Positions 56,973 through 64,000 of a stretch of DNA of 64,000 nucleotides are shown one piece after another. The stretch comes from Pseudomonas sp. DC1.2 (GTDB lineage Bacteria; Pseudomonadota; Gammaproteobacteria; Pseudomonadales; Pseudomonadaceae), in NCBI RefSeq assembly GCF_034351645.1, contig NZ_CP133782.1, forward strand, positions 4,221,001-4,285,000. The letters are read 5' to 3'. Numbering within the stretch: position 1 is the stretch's first letter; each line of letters begins with the position of its first letter. Below the pieces are notes generated by a model. It was given only the letters and a program-made list of their open reading frames with translations, did no database searches and was not told where the DNA came from. The position numbers and the translations under genes are program-made.

Positions 56973-57197
56973 ACGTAATAACCCAGCAAGGCCCTTAAGC
57001 AGGGCCGCACTAATGATTCGGAACGGTCCCGCACGCAGGCACGCTCTCCCCGATCCCGGCGCGACTGTCCAAGCCGCTTGCACTGACCTCTGCCGTTCTC
57101 AGGTGTTACATCGGTTTAGCAACAGGGTGTTAAACCGAGTTATTCGACTATAGCTCAGCGCCAACACACGGCCTGACTTTATAAACAACGACCATCC

Positions 57198-57572
57198 TCA
57201 CAGCGGCGTCGGGCGCGCCACTGTGGTTGCTCGGGCGGGGTAATAACCCAGGGTCTGCAAGGTTTCCAGGCGCGCACGAGCACGGTACGCGTACTCACTC
57301 TGCGGGTACGAGGCGATGATGAACTCGTAGGTCTGGGCCGCATCCACAAATAATTTCTGCCGTTCCAGGCACTGGCCGCGCATCATCGACACTTCCGGCT
57401 GGATGTAGCGCCGAGCACGGCTGTCGCGATCGACCTTGGACAGCTCCAGCATGACCTGATCGCAATTGCCACGGTCATAGGCGCTGTAGGCGTTATTCAA
57501 ATGATGGTTCATCGACCAACGGGTGCAGCCCACAACGCTGAGGGCAAGGGCGGCAATCAGCAAAAATCGCAT
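57198..57572 (-). CDS. Small lipoprotein with TPR-like repeats
   Basis: A 124-residue protein with a lipoprotein signal peptide (MRFLLIAALALSVVGC, lipobox SVVGC). Two TPR-like helical pairs follow (NNAYSAYDRGNCDQVMLELS, and KLFVDAAQTYEFIIASYPQS then EYAYRARARLETL), similar to YbgF/BamD-type repeats. Residue +2 after the lipid Cys is Thr, which favours outer-membrane sorting. It lies upstream of and divergent from pyruvate kinase. Function unknown. Confidence 0.85.
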   Translation of the reverse strand: MRFLLIAALALSVVGCTRWSMNHHLNNAYSAYDRGNCDQVMLELSKVDRDSRARRYIQPEVSMMRGQCLERQKLFVDAAQTYEFIIASYPQSEYAYRARARLETLQTLGYYPARATTVARPTPL

Positions 57573-57744
57573 AAGGGTTCTCCTGTCTTGAGCTTTGTAT
57601 CGACCCGTCGCAGAAAATCTTCAGGCTCAATGGCGGCAAAGTTGCTAGGTTCAATAAAGAAAACAATAAGTAGTGCAAACGAACAATGACTACAACCGCG
57701 GACCATAGTAGCCTCACTCAGCGCTTGAACTCAGGAGTCTTTGC

Positions 57745-59196
57745 ATGTCCGTTCGTCGTACCAAAATCGTCGCTACCCTTGGCCCGGCCAGTAACTCGCC
57801 GGAAGTTCTCGAACAGCTGATTCTGGCTGGCCTGGACGTCGCCCGCCTGAACTTCTCCCACGGCACCCCCGACGAGCACAAGGCTCGCGCGAAGCTGGTG
57901 CGAGAACTCGCTGCCAAGCACGGGCGCTTTGTCGCCCTGCTGGGTGACCTGCAAGGCCCGAAAATTCGTATCGCCAAATTCGCCGACAAGAAGATCGAGC
58001 TGAAGATTGGTGATCAATTCACCTTCTCCACCAGCCATCCTCTGACCGAAGGCAACCAGCAAGTGGTCGGCATCGACTACCCGGACCTGGTCAAGGATTG
58101 CGGCGTGGGCGACGAGCTGCTGCTCGACGACGGCCGTGTGGTCATGCGTGTCGACACCGCTACCGCCACCGAGCTGCACTGCACCGTGCTGATCGGCGGC
58201 CCGCTGTCGGACCATAAAGGCATCAACCGTCGCGGCGGTGGCCTGACTGCACCCGCCCTGACTGAAAAAGACAAGGCCGATATCAAGCTCGCCGCGGAAA
58301 TGGAAGTCGACTACCTCGCGGTGTCCTTCCCCCGTGACGCTGCCGATATGGAATACGCCCGTCAACTGCGCGACGAGTCCGGCGGCACTGCCTGGCTGGT
58401 GGCGAAGATCGAACGCGCCGAAGCCGTGGCCAACGACGAAACCCTCGATGCACTGATCAAGGCGTCCGACGCAGTGATGGTGGCTCGTGGCGACCTGGGC
58501 GTGGAAATCGGCGACGCCGAGCTGGTAGGCATTCAGAAGAAAATCATTCTGCACGCCCGCCGCCACAACAAGGCAGTGATCGTCGCGACCCAGATGATGG
58601 AGTCGATGATCCAGAACCCAATGCCGACCCGCGCCGAAGTGTCCGACGTGGCCAACGCCGTGCTCGACTACACCGACGCCGTGATGCTCTCAGCCGAAAG
58701 TGCCGCTGGCCTGTACCCGCTGGAAGCTGTGCAAGCGATGGCGCGCATCTGCGTCGGCGCGGAAAAGCACCCGACCAGCAAGACCTCCAGCCACCGCATC
58801 GGCAAGGTCTTCGAAAGCTGCGATCAAAGCATTGCCCTCGCCGCCATGTACACCGCCAACCACTTCCCGGGCGTGAAAGCGATCATCGCCCTGACCGAAA
58901 GTGGTTACACGCCATTGATCATGTCGCGCATCCGTTCCTCGGTGCCGATCTACGCGTTCTCGCCGCACCGCGAAACTCAGGCCCGCGCGGCCATGTTCCG
59001 TGGCGTCTACACCGTACCGTTCGACCCGGCATCGCTGCCGCCTGAGCAAGTCAGCCAGGCCGCGATCGACGAGTTGCTCAAACTCGGTGTCGTCGAGAAA
59101 GGCGACTGGGTCATCCTGACCAAGGGCGACAGCTACCACACCATCGGCGGCACCAACGGCATGAAAATCCTGCACGTTGGCGACAAGATGGTCTGA
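57745..59196 (+). CDS. pyk: Pyruvate kinase
   Basis: A 483-residue enzyme converting phosphoenolpyruvate and ADP to pyruvate and ATP, the last step of lower glycolysis. Signature pieces: KIVATLGPASNSPEVLEQLI, ARLNFSHGTPDEHKARA, IERAEAVAN with the catalytic Lys just before (VAKIERAE), and VMVARGDLGVEIG. The C domain ends GTNGMKILHVGDK. The length and position after a PilZ-type gene match the Pseudomonas pykA type. Start ATG 57745 gives the family N-terminus MSVRRTKI. Confidence 0.96.
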   Translation: MSVRRTKIVATLGPASNSPEVLEQLILAGLDVARLNFSHGTPDEHKARAKLVRELAAKHGRFVALLGDLQGPKIRIAKFADKKIELKIGDQFTFSTSHPLTEGNQQVVGIDYPDLVKDCGVGDELLLDDGRVVMRVDTATATELHCTVLIGGPLSDHKGINRRGGGLTAPALTEKDKADIKLAAEMEVDYLAVSFPRDAADMEYARQLRDESGGTAWLVAKIERAEAVANDETLDALIKASDAVMVARGDLGVEIGDAELVGIQKKIILHARRHNKAVIVATQMMESMIQNPMPTRAEVSDVANAVLDYTDAVMLSAESAAGLYPLEAVQAMARICVGAEKHPTSKTSSHRIGKVFESCDQSIALAAMYTANHFPGVKAIIALTESGYTPLIMSRIRSSVPIYAFSPHRETQARAAMFRGVYTVPFDPASLPPEQVSQAAIDELLKLGVVEKGDWVILTKGDSYHTIGGTNGMKILHVGDKMV

Positions 59197-59224
59197 GTGA
59201 TCGATTGCTGAAATCGGCATAGGG

Positions 59225-59575
59225 GACGGCCTTCATGGACCGCCCCCTTGCCACACCCCCCCGGCGTGCAGGTCCGCACCGGGCGGTTCGAGAGATTGAT
59301 GTCAAGAGAGACGTGGTAATCCCAGACTGTAGAACCACGCAATATCAAGCCCTCGGTTCATTCGCGTATCCGCTGTTTGAACCGCTTCCGCGCTTTAAAT
59401 GAGACGGCTCGCTTGGCCTCCCCTAGGAATGACCAAAAAGCGTACCCCAGAAACTGGCGACCAAACGCGCTCGCCACCGCACTTTTACTCTCGTTGATGC
59501 TCAAGTGCTGCGCTTCATACAGACGCTTCAGCAAGACCATTACCCGTTGCCCTGCCTTCTTGCTGCGAACACACC
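59225..59575 (-). pseudogene. Group II intron 3' remnant with maturase fragment
   Basis: On the minus strand, frame CRCVRSKKAGQRVMVLLKRL through LSINESKSAVASAFGRQFLG and FKQRIRE matches the middle of group II intron reverse transcriptase/maturases. It stops at TGA after RIRE and lacks both the polymerase core and the C-terminal part. The following 120 bp read TVWDYHVSLDINLSNRPVRT in translation, with GAACCGCCCGGTGCGGACCT as RNA: the usual 3' end of these introns including the domain V-like hairpin. It begins exactly where a broken immunity-like gene ends, so the intron or its debris replaced that gene's 3' part. Confidence 0.78.
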
Positions 59576-59707
59576 TACAGTTTTTAGGTGTTCAAGCACC
59601 TCATCCATTCGGGTGTATGCCAAGTGAAGAACAACCCCGATTCAGACGAATAAACCGAGGACACCCGCGGCGCAAAGAACGCCAACTGCAAACTCAGCAT
59701 CATTCAT
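59574..59707 (-). pseudogene. Truncated relative of the 130-residue membrane immunity-like protein
   Basis: Reads MNDAEFAVGVLCAAGVLGLFV, then a TGA where the intact copies have Trp, then IGVVLHLAYTRMDEVLEHLK followed by NC. It then runs straight into the group II intron remnant. It matches the first 45 residues of the genes at 59860 and 62243. One nonsense codon plus loss of the 3' two-thirds make it dead. Confidence 0.85.
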
Positions 59708-59859
59708 TTTTCCGCCTAATAAATCACCTTCCCAGTTATCTCTCCGCCTGAGCCCAATAGAGCGCTCCCCGTAACTAACCCGTTTAGCTTTGCAGTACCC
59801 ATCAGACGGTAAATCGCAGACGCTCGTTCTCCCCCAGCATCGGCCGATGCGAAAGGGAG
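59708..59859 (-). pseudogene. Possible degenerate effector 3' end
   Basis: A short tract before the truncated immunity-like gene. In one minus frame it reads AEITGKVIY, then TAG, then AEK and TGA, the last stop sharing an ATGA overlap with the broken immunity gene. The intact effector tails read AEKTGEGIGDMIYEVSK (copy at 60249) and end at the same kind of overlap. Similarity is short, so this is a tentative call. Confidence 0.3.
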
Positions 59860-60252
59860 CTACTTGATAGCACCTGTGTATTTGCCGAAAAAAAACAGTA
59901 ATAACAAAGTGGATAAAAGCATAATTCCAATCCATTGAAGCACTGCCAGCTTACGCTTAAGAGGCGATGGAAAGTTATTCAAGTCCTCGGGGCTAACCCC
60001 TCCATGCTTAAGATAGATTCCTGGAAAGGTGACTATCCCGGAGATCCCCCCAATCAGCAGTAACTTGCCCCATGGGCCACCGTGTCGCAGTGGTGCGCGA
60101 GCCATGACGGTAGAACAGTTTTTTAAATGCTCAAGCATTTCGTCCATACGGGTGTATGCCAAATGTAGACAAACCCCAATCCAAACAAATATCCCCGCGA
60201 AATTAATCAATCCGACACAAAGAAACATAGTGTCATTAGTGTTTAGGCTCAC
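59860..60252 (-). CDS. Membrane immunity-like protein, copy B
   Basis: A 130-residue protein with three predicted transmembrane helices (about 8-33, MFLCVGLINFAGIFVWIGVC; about 62-80, KLLLIGGISGIVTFPGIYLK; about 103-124, LQWIGIMLLSTLLLLFFFG). The central part (ARAPLRHGGPWGKLLL through LKHGGVSPEDL) is almost identical to the copy at 62243, while both ends differ. The start is GTG at 60252, sharing GTGA with the stop of the effector fragment. That placement is typical of immunity genes. Family unknown to me; immunity is inferred from context and topology. Confidence 0.72.
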   Translation of the reverse strand: MSLNTNDTMFLCVGLINFAGIFVWIGVCLHLAYTRMDEMLEHLKNCSTVMARAPLRHGGPWGKLLLIGGISGIVTFPGIYLKHGGVSPEDLNNFPSPLKRKLAVLQWIGIMLLSTLLLLFFFGKYTGAIK

Positions 60253-60381
60253 TTAGAAACCTCGTAAATCATGTCTCCGATTCCTTCTCCGGTTTTCTCT
60301 GCGGCCATACCTACACCCAAAGACCCCGCCGCTACCACCACCAAGCCACACACCGCCATTGCCACGCCTCCCGTCGGTACG
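60249..60381 (-). pseudogene. Effector 3' end, copy B, downstream of the IS insertion
   Basis: Forty-odd codons reading VPTGGVAMAVCGLVVVAAGS, then LGVGMAAEKTGEGIGDMIYE and VSK, stop TGA. This is the C-terminal tip of the same effector seen at 62626. It is cut from its upstream part by the IS3-family element. The last ~20 residues differ from copy C (AGVAGGAIGEEFGDVVYEFT). Confidence 0.85.
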
Positions 60382-60418
60382 TGGACTGGCCCCTATCAAA
60401 CCGGACACCTGCACCCCG

Positions 60419-61291
60419 TTAAATTGATGCCGCTGCCAAACGCCTAAACTCCCGTGGTGAACGGTATTTCAGCGCGCTGTGCGGATGCTCCTCGTTGTAA
60501 TGCTCAAAGGCAATCGTCAGGTTACGCAAGGCTGTTTCCCGGTCAGGTTTGGGCATGTGCGCGACGTAGTCGCGTTTCATCGTTTTGACGAAGCTCTCGG
60601 CCATGCCGTTGCTCTGCGGGCTACGCACCGGTGTGGTCACCGGTTGCAAACCGATCTGTCGGGCAAACTGGCGTGTCTGTTCAGCGATGTAGGCCGAGCC
60701 ATTGTCGCTCAGCCATTGCACCGGGGTGGCAGGCGCCTCTTCACCGAAGCGTTTTTCCACCGCCTCCAGCATCAGATCACGGATATCGTCGTCGCTGTAC
60801 CCGGTCGGGCTGGCCACCCAACCGATGGCTTCGCGGTCGCAGCAGTCCAGGGCAAAGGTCACGCTCAGCTTGGCGTTATCATCACAGCGAAACTCAAACC
60901 CGTCCGAGCACCACCGGGTATCGCTGGTGGCCACGGCAATTCGGCCTTCGTGACGGCGTGCCACACCCGGTTGTTTAATCCGTCGCTCCAGCAGCAACTG
61001 ATGATCGCGCATGACGCGATAAACCCGCTTGACGTTGATCGGCGCCTGACTCTGCTTTTCACGCCGACGACGCAGCAACCCCCACACACGGCGGTACCCG
61101 TAGCTGGGCAGTTCACTCACTTCAGCCTGAATTTCTTCGACCAGTGCGGCATCGTCCAGCGCAGGGCGACGCCGCTCGACCTGAGCATTTGGGTTGAGTC
61201 GAACCGTCAATTGCGAGCGCGCTACACCGAGACTTTCACTGATCAGCTTCACTGGTCGTCCCCCGGCAACAAGGGTGAGTGCGCAATCCAT
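60419..61291 (-). CDS. IS3-family transposase OrfB (integrase core)
   Basis: A 290-residue DDE transposase catalytic part. N-terminal [23 protein letters not shown]_21-like region [20 protein letters not shown], and the rve core with Asp in [11 protein letters not shown], Asp in [10 protein letters not shown] and Glu in [13 protein letters not shown]. The frame is -1 relative to orfA. In IS3 elements the active transposase is an OrfAB fusion made by programmed frameshifting. Here a candidate slip site is GCGAAAATGG, which also holds the OrfB ATG at 61291. Confidence 0.92.
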   Translation of the reverse strand: MDCALTLVAGGRPVKLISESLGVARSQLTVRLNPNAQVERRRPALDDAALVEEIQAEVSELPSYGYRRVWGLLRRRREKQSQAPINVKRVYRVMRDHQLLLERRIKQPGVARRHEGRIAVATSDTRWCSDGFEFRCDDNAKLSVTFALDCCDREAIGWVASPTGYSDDDIRDLMLEAVEKRFGEEAPATPVQWLSDNGSAYIAEQTRQFARQIGLQPVTTPVRSPQSNGMAESFVKTMKRDYVAHMPKPDRETALRNLTIAFEHYNEEHPHSALKYRSPREFRRLAAASI

Positions 61292-61641
61292 TTTCGCGAC
61301 CGAGCAATCTCCACAGCTTCCTGAAGGATCTCGACCTGCATGGTTTTCTTGCCAAGCATGCGCTGTAGCTCGCGGATCTGCTTGAGCGCATCGGCCAGCT
61401 CGGAAGCGGGCACCACGCTCTCCCCAGCACTGACAGCCGAGAGACTGCCGCTCTGATAGAGCTTGCGCCACTGAAACAACTGGTTGGCATTCACGCCATT
61501 CTGTCGAGCCACCACCGAGACGCTTTGCCCCGGTTGCAGGCTCTCGCGAACCATGGCCAGTTTTTGCTCCGGGCTCCAGCGGCGACGCCGCTCCTGACCC
61601 AAAAGCTCCCCACCCTTATCGTTTCTATTAGTCATATACAC
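61249..61641 (-). CDS. IS3-family transposase OrfA
   Basis: A 130-residue DNA-binding part. The helix-turn-helix is at about 20-70 ([40 protein letters not shown]), then a leucine-zipper-like coil ([34 protein letters not shown]). It overlaps OrfB by 43 bp in a different frame, as usual for IS3 elements. The sequence is intact. Confidence 0.92.
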   Translation of the reverse strand: MYMTNRNDKGGELLGQERRRRWSPEQKLAMVRESLQPGQSVSVVARQNGVNANQLFQWRKLYQSGSLSAVSAGESVVPASELADALKQIRELQRMLGKKTMQVEILQEAVEIARSRKWIAHSPLLPGDDQ

Positions 61642-61710
61642 AGTCGTTTGCCTATCCCTTATGTTAAGGGGGAAACGGTGTCCTGTCTTTCAGGGGGCTC
61701 GTCCAGTACG

Positions 61711-61905
61711 CTCAACCCAAGACAGATAGTCCCTAAGACCGACCCCGTTAATATAGAACCAGCCAATGCACCACCCGCCACTCCGCCAATGAAGCTCCCG
61801 CCTTCCGTGAGTTTCACCTTTTTGCAGGCCTCGACGTCACCTGCCGTACACACGTCCTGGACTTTCATGTAAGAGGCGCCGCCGACGGCGGCCCCCAGCC
61901 ATCAG
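61711..61905 (-). pseudogene. Effector fragment, copy B, upstream of the IS insertion
   Basis: Reads WLGAAVGGASYMKVQDVCTA, then GDVEACKKVKLTEGGSFIGG and VAGGALAGSILTGSVLGTIC, and is cut by the IS. It matches residues ~157-222 of the effector part at 62626. The N-terminal half is missing: the left side joins a pRiA4b ORF-3-like fragment at about 61903. Copy B thus never was full length at this place, or lost its 5' part before the IS came in. Confidence 0.85.
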
Positions 61906-62123
61906 AATCGGGAATACCGTATTTTTCACCCGCTACTTCAAACTCATGCAGATGGCTATCACTCCAGCCCATCACGACCTGGATGACATGGTGCATGTTT
62001 GCCCAAGGTAATATTTTCAGGCACCGCGAACCGACGCCAGATCGTCGGAGTGATCCACTTCAGCTCAATGTGCAGCAACAACAGGTCGGGGGCAGGTTTG
62101 GGTAAACGGACAATCTTAACCAT
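61906..62123 (-). pseudogene. Plasmid pRiA4b ORF-3-like fragment
   Basis: Begins MVKIVRLPKPAPDLLLLHIE and continues LKWITPTIWRRFAVPENITL, KLHHVIQVVMGWSDSHLHEF and YGIPDSDG before it breaks off into effector sequence. This is the N-terminal ~70 residues of a PF07929-type protein, often a passenger of transposable elements. The ATG at 62123 lies 3 bp after the stop of an IS66-like fragment, so both came together. Confidence 0.8.
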
Positions 62124-62126
62124 GAA

Positions 62127-62240
62127 TTAAGCAGCCTCGCAGTGGCCAGTGTGGTTCAAGGAAATATTCCAGGGCAGCAGTTCGCTCACCCGGTTAACTG
62201 CATGTTCGGCGATTTGCCCAAGCACGTAGGTCAGGCAAAA
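62127..62240 (-). pseudogene. IS66-family transposase C-terminal fragment
   Basis: The last ~38 codons read LTYVLGQIAEHAVNRVSELL and PWNISLNHTGHCEAA. The VNRVSELLPWN pattern is the C-terminal signature of IS66 TnpC. The fragment joins the 3' side of the immunity-like gene (stop at 62243) at about 62236-62242. The rest of the transposase is gone. Confidence 0.78.
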
Positions 62241-62242
62241 AA

Positions 62243-62629
62243 TCACTTCAGCCAGCCCACATACTTGCCAATGCCCCATAGCAAAAACAGTGCGGCAATC
62301 ATTCCGATACCGGCCCATTGCAAGATCGCAAACTTGCGCTTCAGTGCTGGGGGGAAACGCTGTAAATCTTCGGCACTAACCCCGCCATGTTTGAGATAGA
62401 TACCTGGAAAGGTGACAATCCCTGATATTCCGCCCATCAACAGCAACTTCCCCCAAGGACCGCCGTAGCGGAGTGGGGTACGTGCCTTTACGGTTGAGCA
62501 GTTTTTCAGATGATCCAATACTTCATCCATCTGGGTGTACGCGATGTACAGTACAACCCCAATCCAAATCAACATACCCGCAATCAACGCACCGCAAAGG
62601 CCGCCGAACACAAGCTCACTACTACTCAT
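62243..62629 (-). CDS. Membrane immunity-like protein, copy C
   Basis: A 128-residue protein with the same three-helix plan as copy B: about 8-32 (LCGALIAGMLIWIGVVLYI), about 60-80 (KLLLMGGISGIVTFPGIYLK) and about 102-124 (LQWAGIGMIAALFLLWGIG). The middle is nearly identical to copy B, the N- and C-terminal stretches diverge. The ATG overlaps the effector stop (ATGA). Predicted to protect the inner membrane against the effector encoded just upstream; inferred, not shown. Confidence 0.75.
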   Translation of the reverse strand: MSSSELVFGGLCGALIAGMLIWIGVVLYIAYTQMDEVLDHLKNCSTVKARTPLRYGGPWGKLLLMGGISGIVTFPGIYLKHGGVSAEDLQRFPPALKRKFAILQWAGIGMIAALFLLWGIGKYVGWLK

Positions 62630-63420
62630 TTTGTGAACTCATAAACAACATCCCCAAACTCCTCCCCTATCGCGCCGCCAGCTACACCGGCACCCAAAGA
62701 CCCCGCCGCTACCACCACCAATCCACACACCGCCATTGCCACGCCTCCCGTCGGTACGCTCAACCCAAGACAGATAGTCCCTACGACCGACCCCGTTAAT
62801 ATAGAACCAGCCAATGCACCACCCGCCACTCCGCCAATGAAGCTCCCGCCTTCCGTGAGTTTCACCTTTTTGCAGGCCTCGACGTCACCTGCCGTACACA
62901 CGTCCTGGACTTTCATGTAAGAGGCGCCGCCGCCGACAGCGGTGCCCAGCCACCCGCCGTACTTGACGTAGTTGGAAGCCTTGGCGACTCCGTCCATGTG
63001 CGTGGCATAACCGGGGATTTGATACGGCGCACCGGCCTTGGTCCAGCGGTGTACCAGGCTACGGCTGGAAATCCCCAGGGCGCTCTTCAGGTTCGGGTGA
63101 TCGGGGAAGCCAATCCCCTTTTTGGTGAATCCTGTCAGATGCGTATCGAGTTGGCCAAACAAGCGTTTACGGTCGGCAAAAAACTCAGGTGAACGCAAAT
63201 GCCCGTCACGCAGGAATGTGCGTTGGTGCAAGGCCTCAATATCGCGCAGTACGTTTTTCACGTTGTCCAGGTTTGAGGCAAACACCGCCATTCCGGTGCC
63301 GACAGAGGTGGAGCCGTGTTTTAGAAACAATTCAATTTCGTCACGGTGGCGAGCCATAAAGTCAGCTTCATCCGGCGTCAGGGTCTGAAGCACCGTATTC
63401 ACCTTTGCCGCTGCCGCCAT
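62626..63420 (-). CDS. Effector C-terminal part: helical domain and glycine-zipper membrane tip
   Basis: A 264-codon frame from ATG 63420. The first ~150 residues are helical (LTPDEADFMARHRDEIELFL, VKNVLRDIEALHQRTFLRDG). The last ~110 are Gly/Ala-rich and hydrophobic (GGSFIGGVAGGALAGSILTG, SVVGTICLGLSVPTGGVAMA, VCGLVVVAAGSLGAGVAGGA), resembling glycine-zipper pore-forming toxins. The frame is continuous with the LysM-containing frame at 63433 except for one TAA followed by GAAGCGCAGTTG. I therefore think these are two pieces of one effector broken by a nonsense codon, unless translation restarts. Secretion route unknown; type VI secretion is a guess. Confidence 0.68.
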   Translation of the reverse strand: MAAAAKVNTVLQTLTPDEADFMARHRDEIELFLKHGSTSVGTGMAVFASNLDNVKNVLRDIEALHQRTFLRDGHLRSPEFFADRKRLFGQLDTHLTGFTKKGIGFPDHPNLKSALGISSRSLVHRWTKAGAPYQIPGYATHMDGVAKASNYVKYGGWLGTAVGGGASYMKVQDVCTAGDVEACKKVKLTEGGSFIGGVAGGALAGSILTGSVVGTICLGLSVPTGGVAMAVCGLVVVAAGSLGAGVAGGAIGEEFGDVVYEFTK

Positions 63421-63432
63421 CAACTGCGCTTC

Positions 63433-64000
63433 TTACAGGGTACATTGCAGGTTGTTCGGGTCGCTCAGCACGATCATTTGGCCCGCTTTCACCTGGTCCA
63501 AATTCGGGTTGAGGGCTTTGAATTTAGCGATAACGGCGGGGTGGCGCGTGGTGAACAACTGAGCCTCCAATTTGTCCGCCGTTGTGCTCTCGGGAACGAT
63601 GTAAAACCCGGGTTCTTGTGCTCGTGGTATCGCCTCAGGCCAGCGCTCACGGGGGAAAAACTTCAAATCGTCGGCAGGAAATGACCGCGGTGCGGCTTTG
63701 GTTGTGCTTTGTAGAGTTTGGTTGGCCTTGAGGTTTTGAGCATGAACAAACCGCAGTAATCGCGTGGGGTCGGGCCGTAATACGGGCCGGGTGAGGTTCA
63801 TCGGCGCAATGCGCTCCACCGCATGCGGGATCGCACCTTGTCCTTGACGCGCCACGGCATACGACTGGTTCAAAAGGTCGCGCTGTTCTTGCAAAATGGC
63901 CTGTATGCCTTGCTCAGGCGTTTTATGGCCTAGCGTGACATCGTCGACAATGCGCTTTGCGTAATAGGCAACTTCTCGATTGAACTCCACGCACGCAATA
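63433..64000 (-). CDS. LysM-like N-terminal part of the effector (runs off the window)
   Basis: About 189 codons, open to the window end. A GTG at 63990 is a possible start, but the frame continues beyond it (IAC before VEFNREVAYYAKRIVDDV), so the true start is probably outside. Helical N-terminal region (GHKTPEQGIQAILQEQRDLL), then a LysM-like segment (GFYIVPESTTADKLEAQLFT, FKALNPNLDQVKAGQMIVLS). It ends NLQCTL-TAA at 63433. The TAA is in frame with the following ORF; a single C-to-T change in CAA would create it. LysM modules bind peptidoglycan and occur in secreted effectors. Confidence 0.68.
   Translation of the reverse strand, partial: IACVEFNREVAYYAKRIVDDVTLGHKTPEQGIQAILQEQRDLLNQSYAVARQGQGAIPHAVERIAPMNLTRPVLRPDPTRLLRFVHAQNLKANQTLQSTTKAAPRSFPADDLKFFPRERWPEAIPRAQEPGFYIVPESTTADKLEAQLFTTRHPAVIAKFKALNPNLDQVKAGQMIVLSDPNNLQCTL

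Larger units (their letters stand above)
60382..61705. mobile_element. IS3-family insertion sequence, IS2-like group, complete
   Basis: A 1324-bp element with imperfect terminal inverted repeats: TGGACTGGCCCCTATCAAAC at the left, and TGGACGAGCCCCCTGAAAGA on the reverse strand at the right. It is flanked by an exact 5-bp duplication GTACG (60377-60381 and 61706-61710). Removing the element and one duplication restores GTCGGTACGCTCAACCC, identical to the uninterrupted copy near 62751. The IR heads resemble those of IS2. It carries orfA and orfB on the minus strand, both apparently intact. Confidence 0.93.

Overview
The window is chromosomal DNA of a fluorescent pseudomonad (Pseudomonas fluorescens group). 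The evidence is gene order and protein sequence: ruvCAB-ybgC-tolQRA beside yebC-aspS, slyX-HIT-oprD, GST-argJ-secA, purU-mvaT-sbcB and a pyruvate kinase, all in Pseudomonas-type arrangements. Pseudomonas REP palindromes and MvaT point the same way.

Layout. 1-9.9 kb (mostly minus strand): Tol-Pal genes, Holliday-junction resolution genes, yebC, non-discriminating aspS, a zinc-ribbon protein, a ribbon-helix-helix protein, a Dps-like ferritin and a membrane-anchored cold-shock protein. 9.7-28 kb: slyX, HIT protein, OprD porin, MscS channel, YajQ, a PanE-like reductase, a sensor kinase, a cobalamin adenosyltransferase, a Nudix/ThiE fusion, GST, argJ, secA, dciA, a HerA-like ATPase and an amino-acid-type chemoreceptor. 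28.6-39.9 kb: a flippase-like membrane protein, purU, mvaT, sbcB, then a tightly coupled six-gene MoxR/DUF58 operon (RDD, SpoIIM, DUF4129, DUF4350, MoxR, DUF58).

39.9-55.8 kb is the main accessory locus. A toxin-complex A subunit (TcA) is split into two ORFs: an N-terminal half that ends in two Ig-like domains, and a C-terminal half with neuraminidase-like, pore and TcB-binding regions. It sits with two very large Ig-repeat proteins and a small unknown protein. No TcB or TcC gene is present. Two 20-bp palindromes matching the Pseudomonas lux-box pattern NNCT-N12-AGNN lie upstream of the first gene and of the TcA N-half. This suggests control by a LuxR-type regulator.

55.8-59.2 kb returns to ordinary genes: a DUF6124-type protein with a long leader, a PilZ protein, a lipoprotein and pyruvate kinase. 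59.2-64.0 kb is a decayed effector-immunity island on the minus strand. It holds three relatives of one small membrane protein (two intact, one broken), each placed directly after the real or degenerate 3' end of a LysM/glycine-zipper effector gene. One effector copy is interrupted by an IS3-family element with an exact 5-bp target duplication. The most complete copy carries an in-frame TAA. Remnants of a group II intron maturase, an IS66 transposase and a pRiA4b ORF-3-like gene fill the gaps.

Starts were chosen by family N-termini, Shine-Dalgarno sites and overlaps. No database searches were possible, so family names rest on recognised motifs and gene context.
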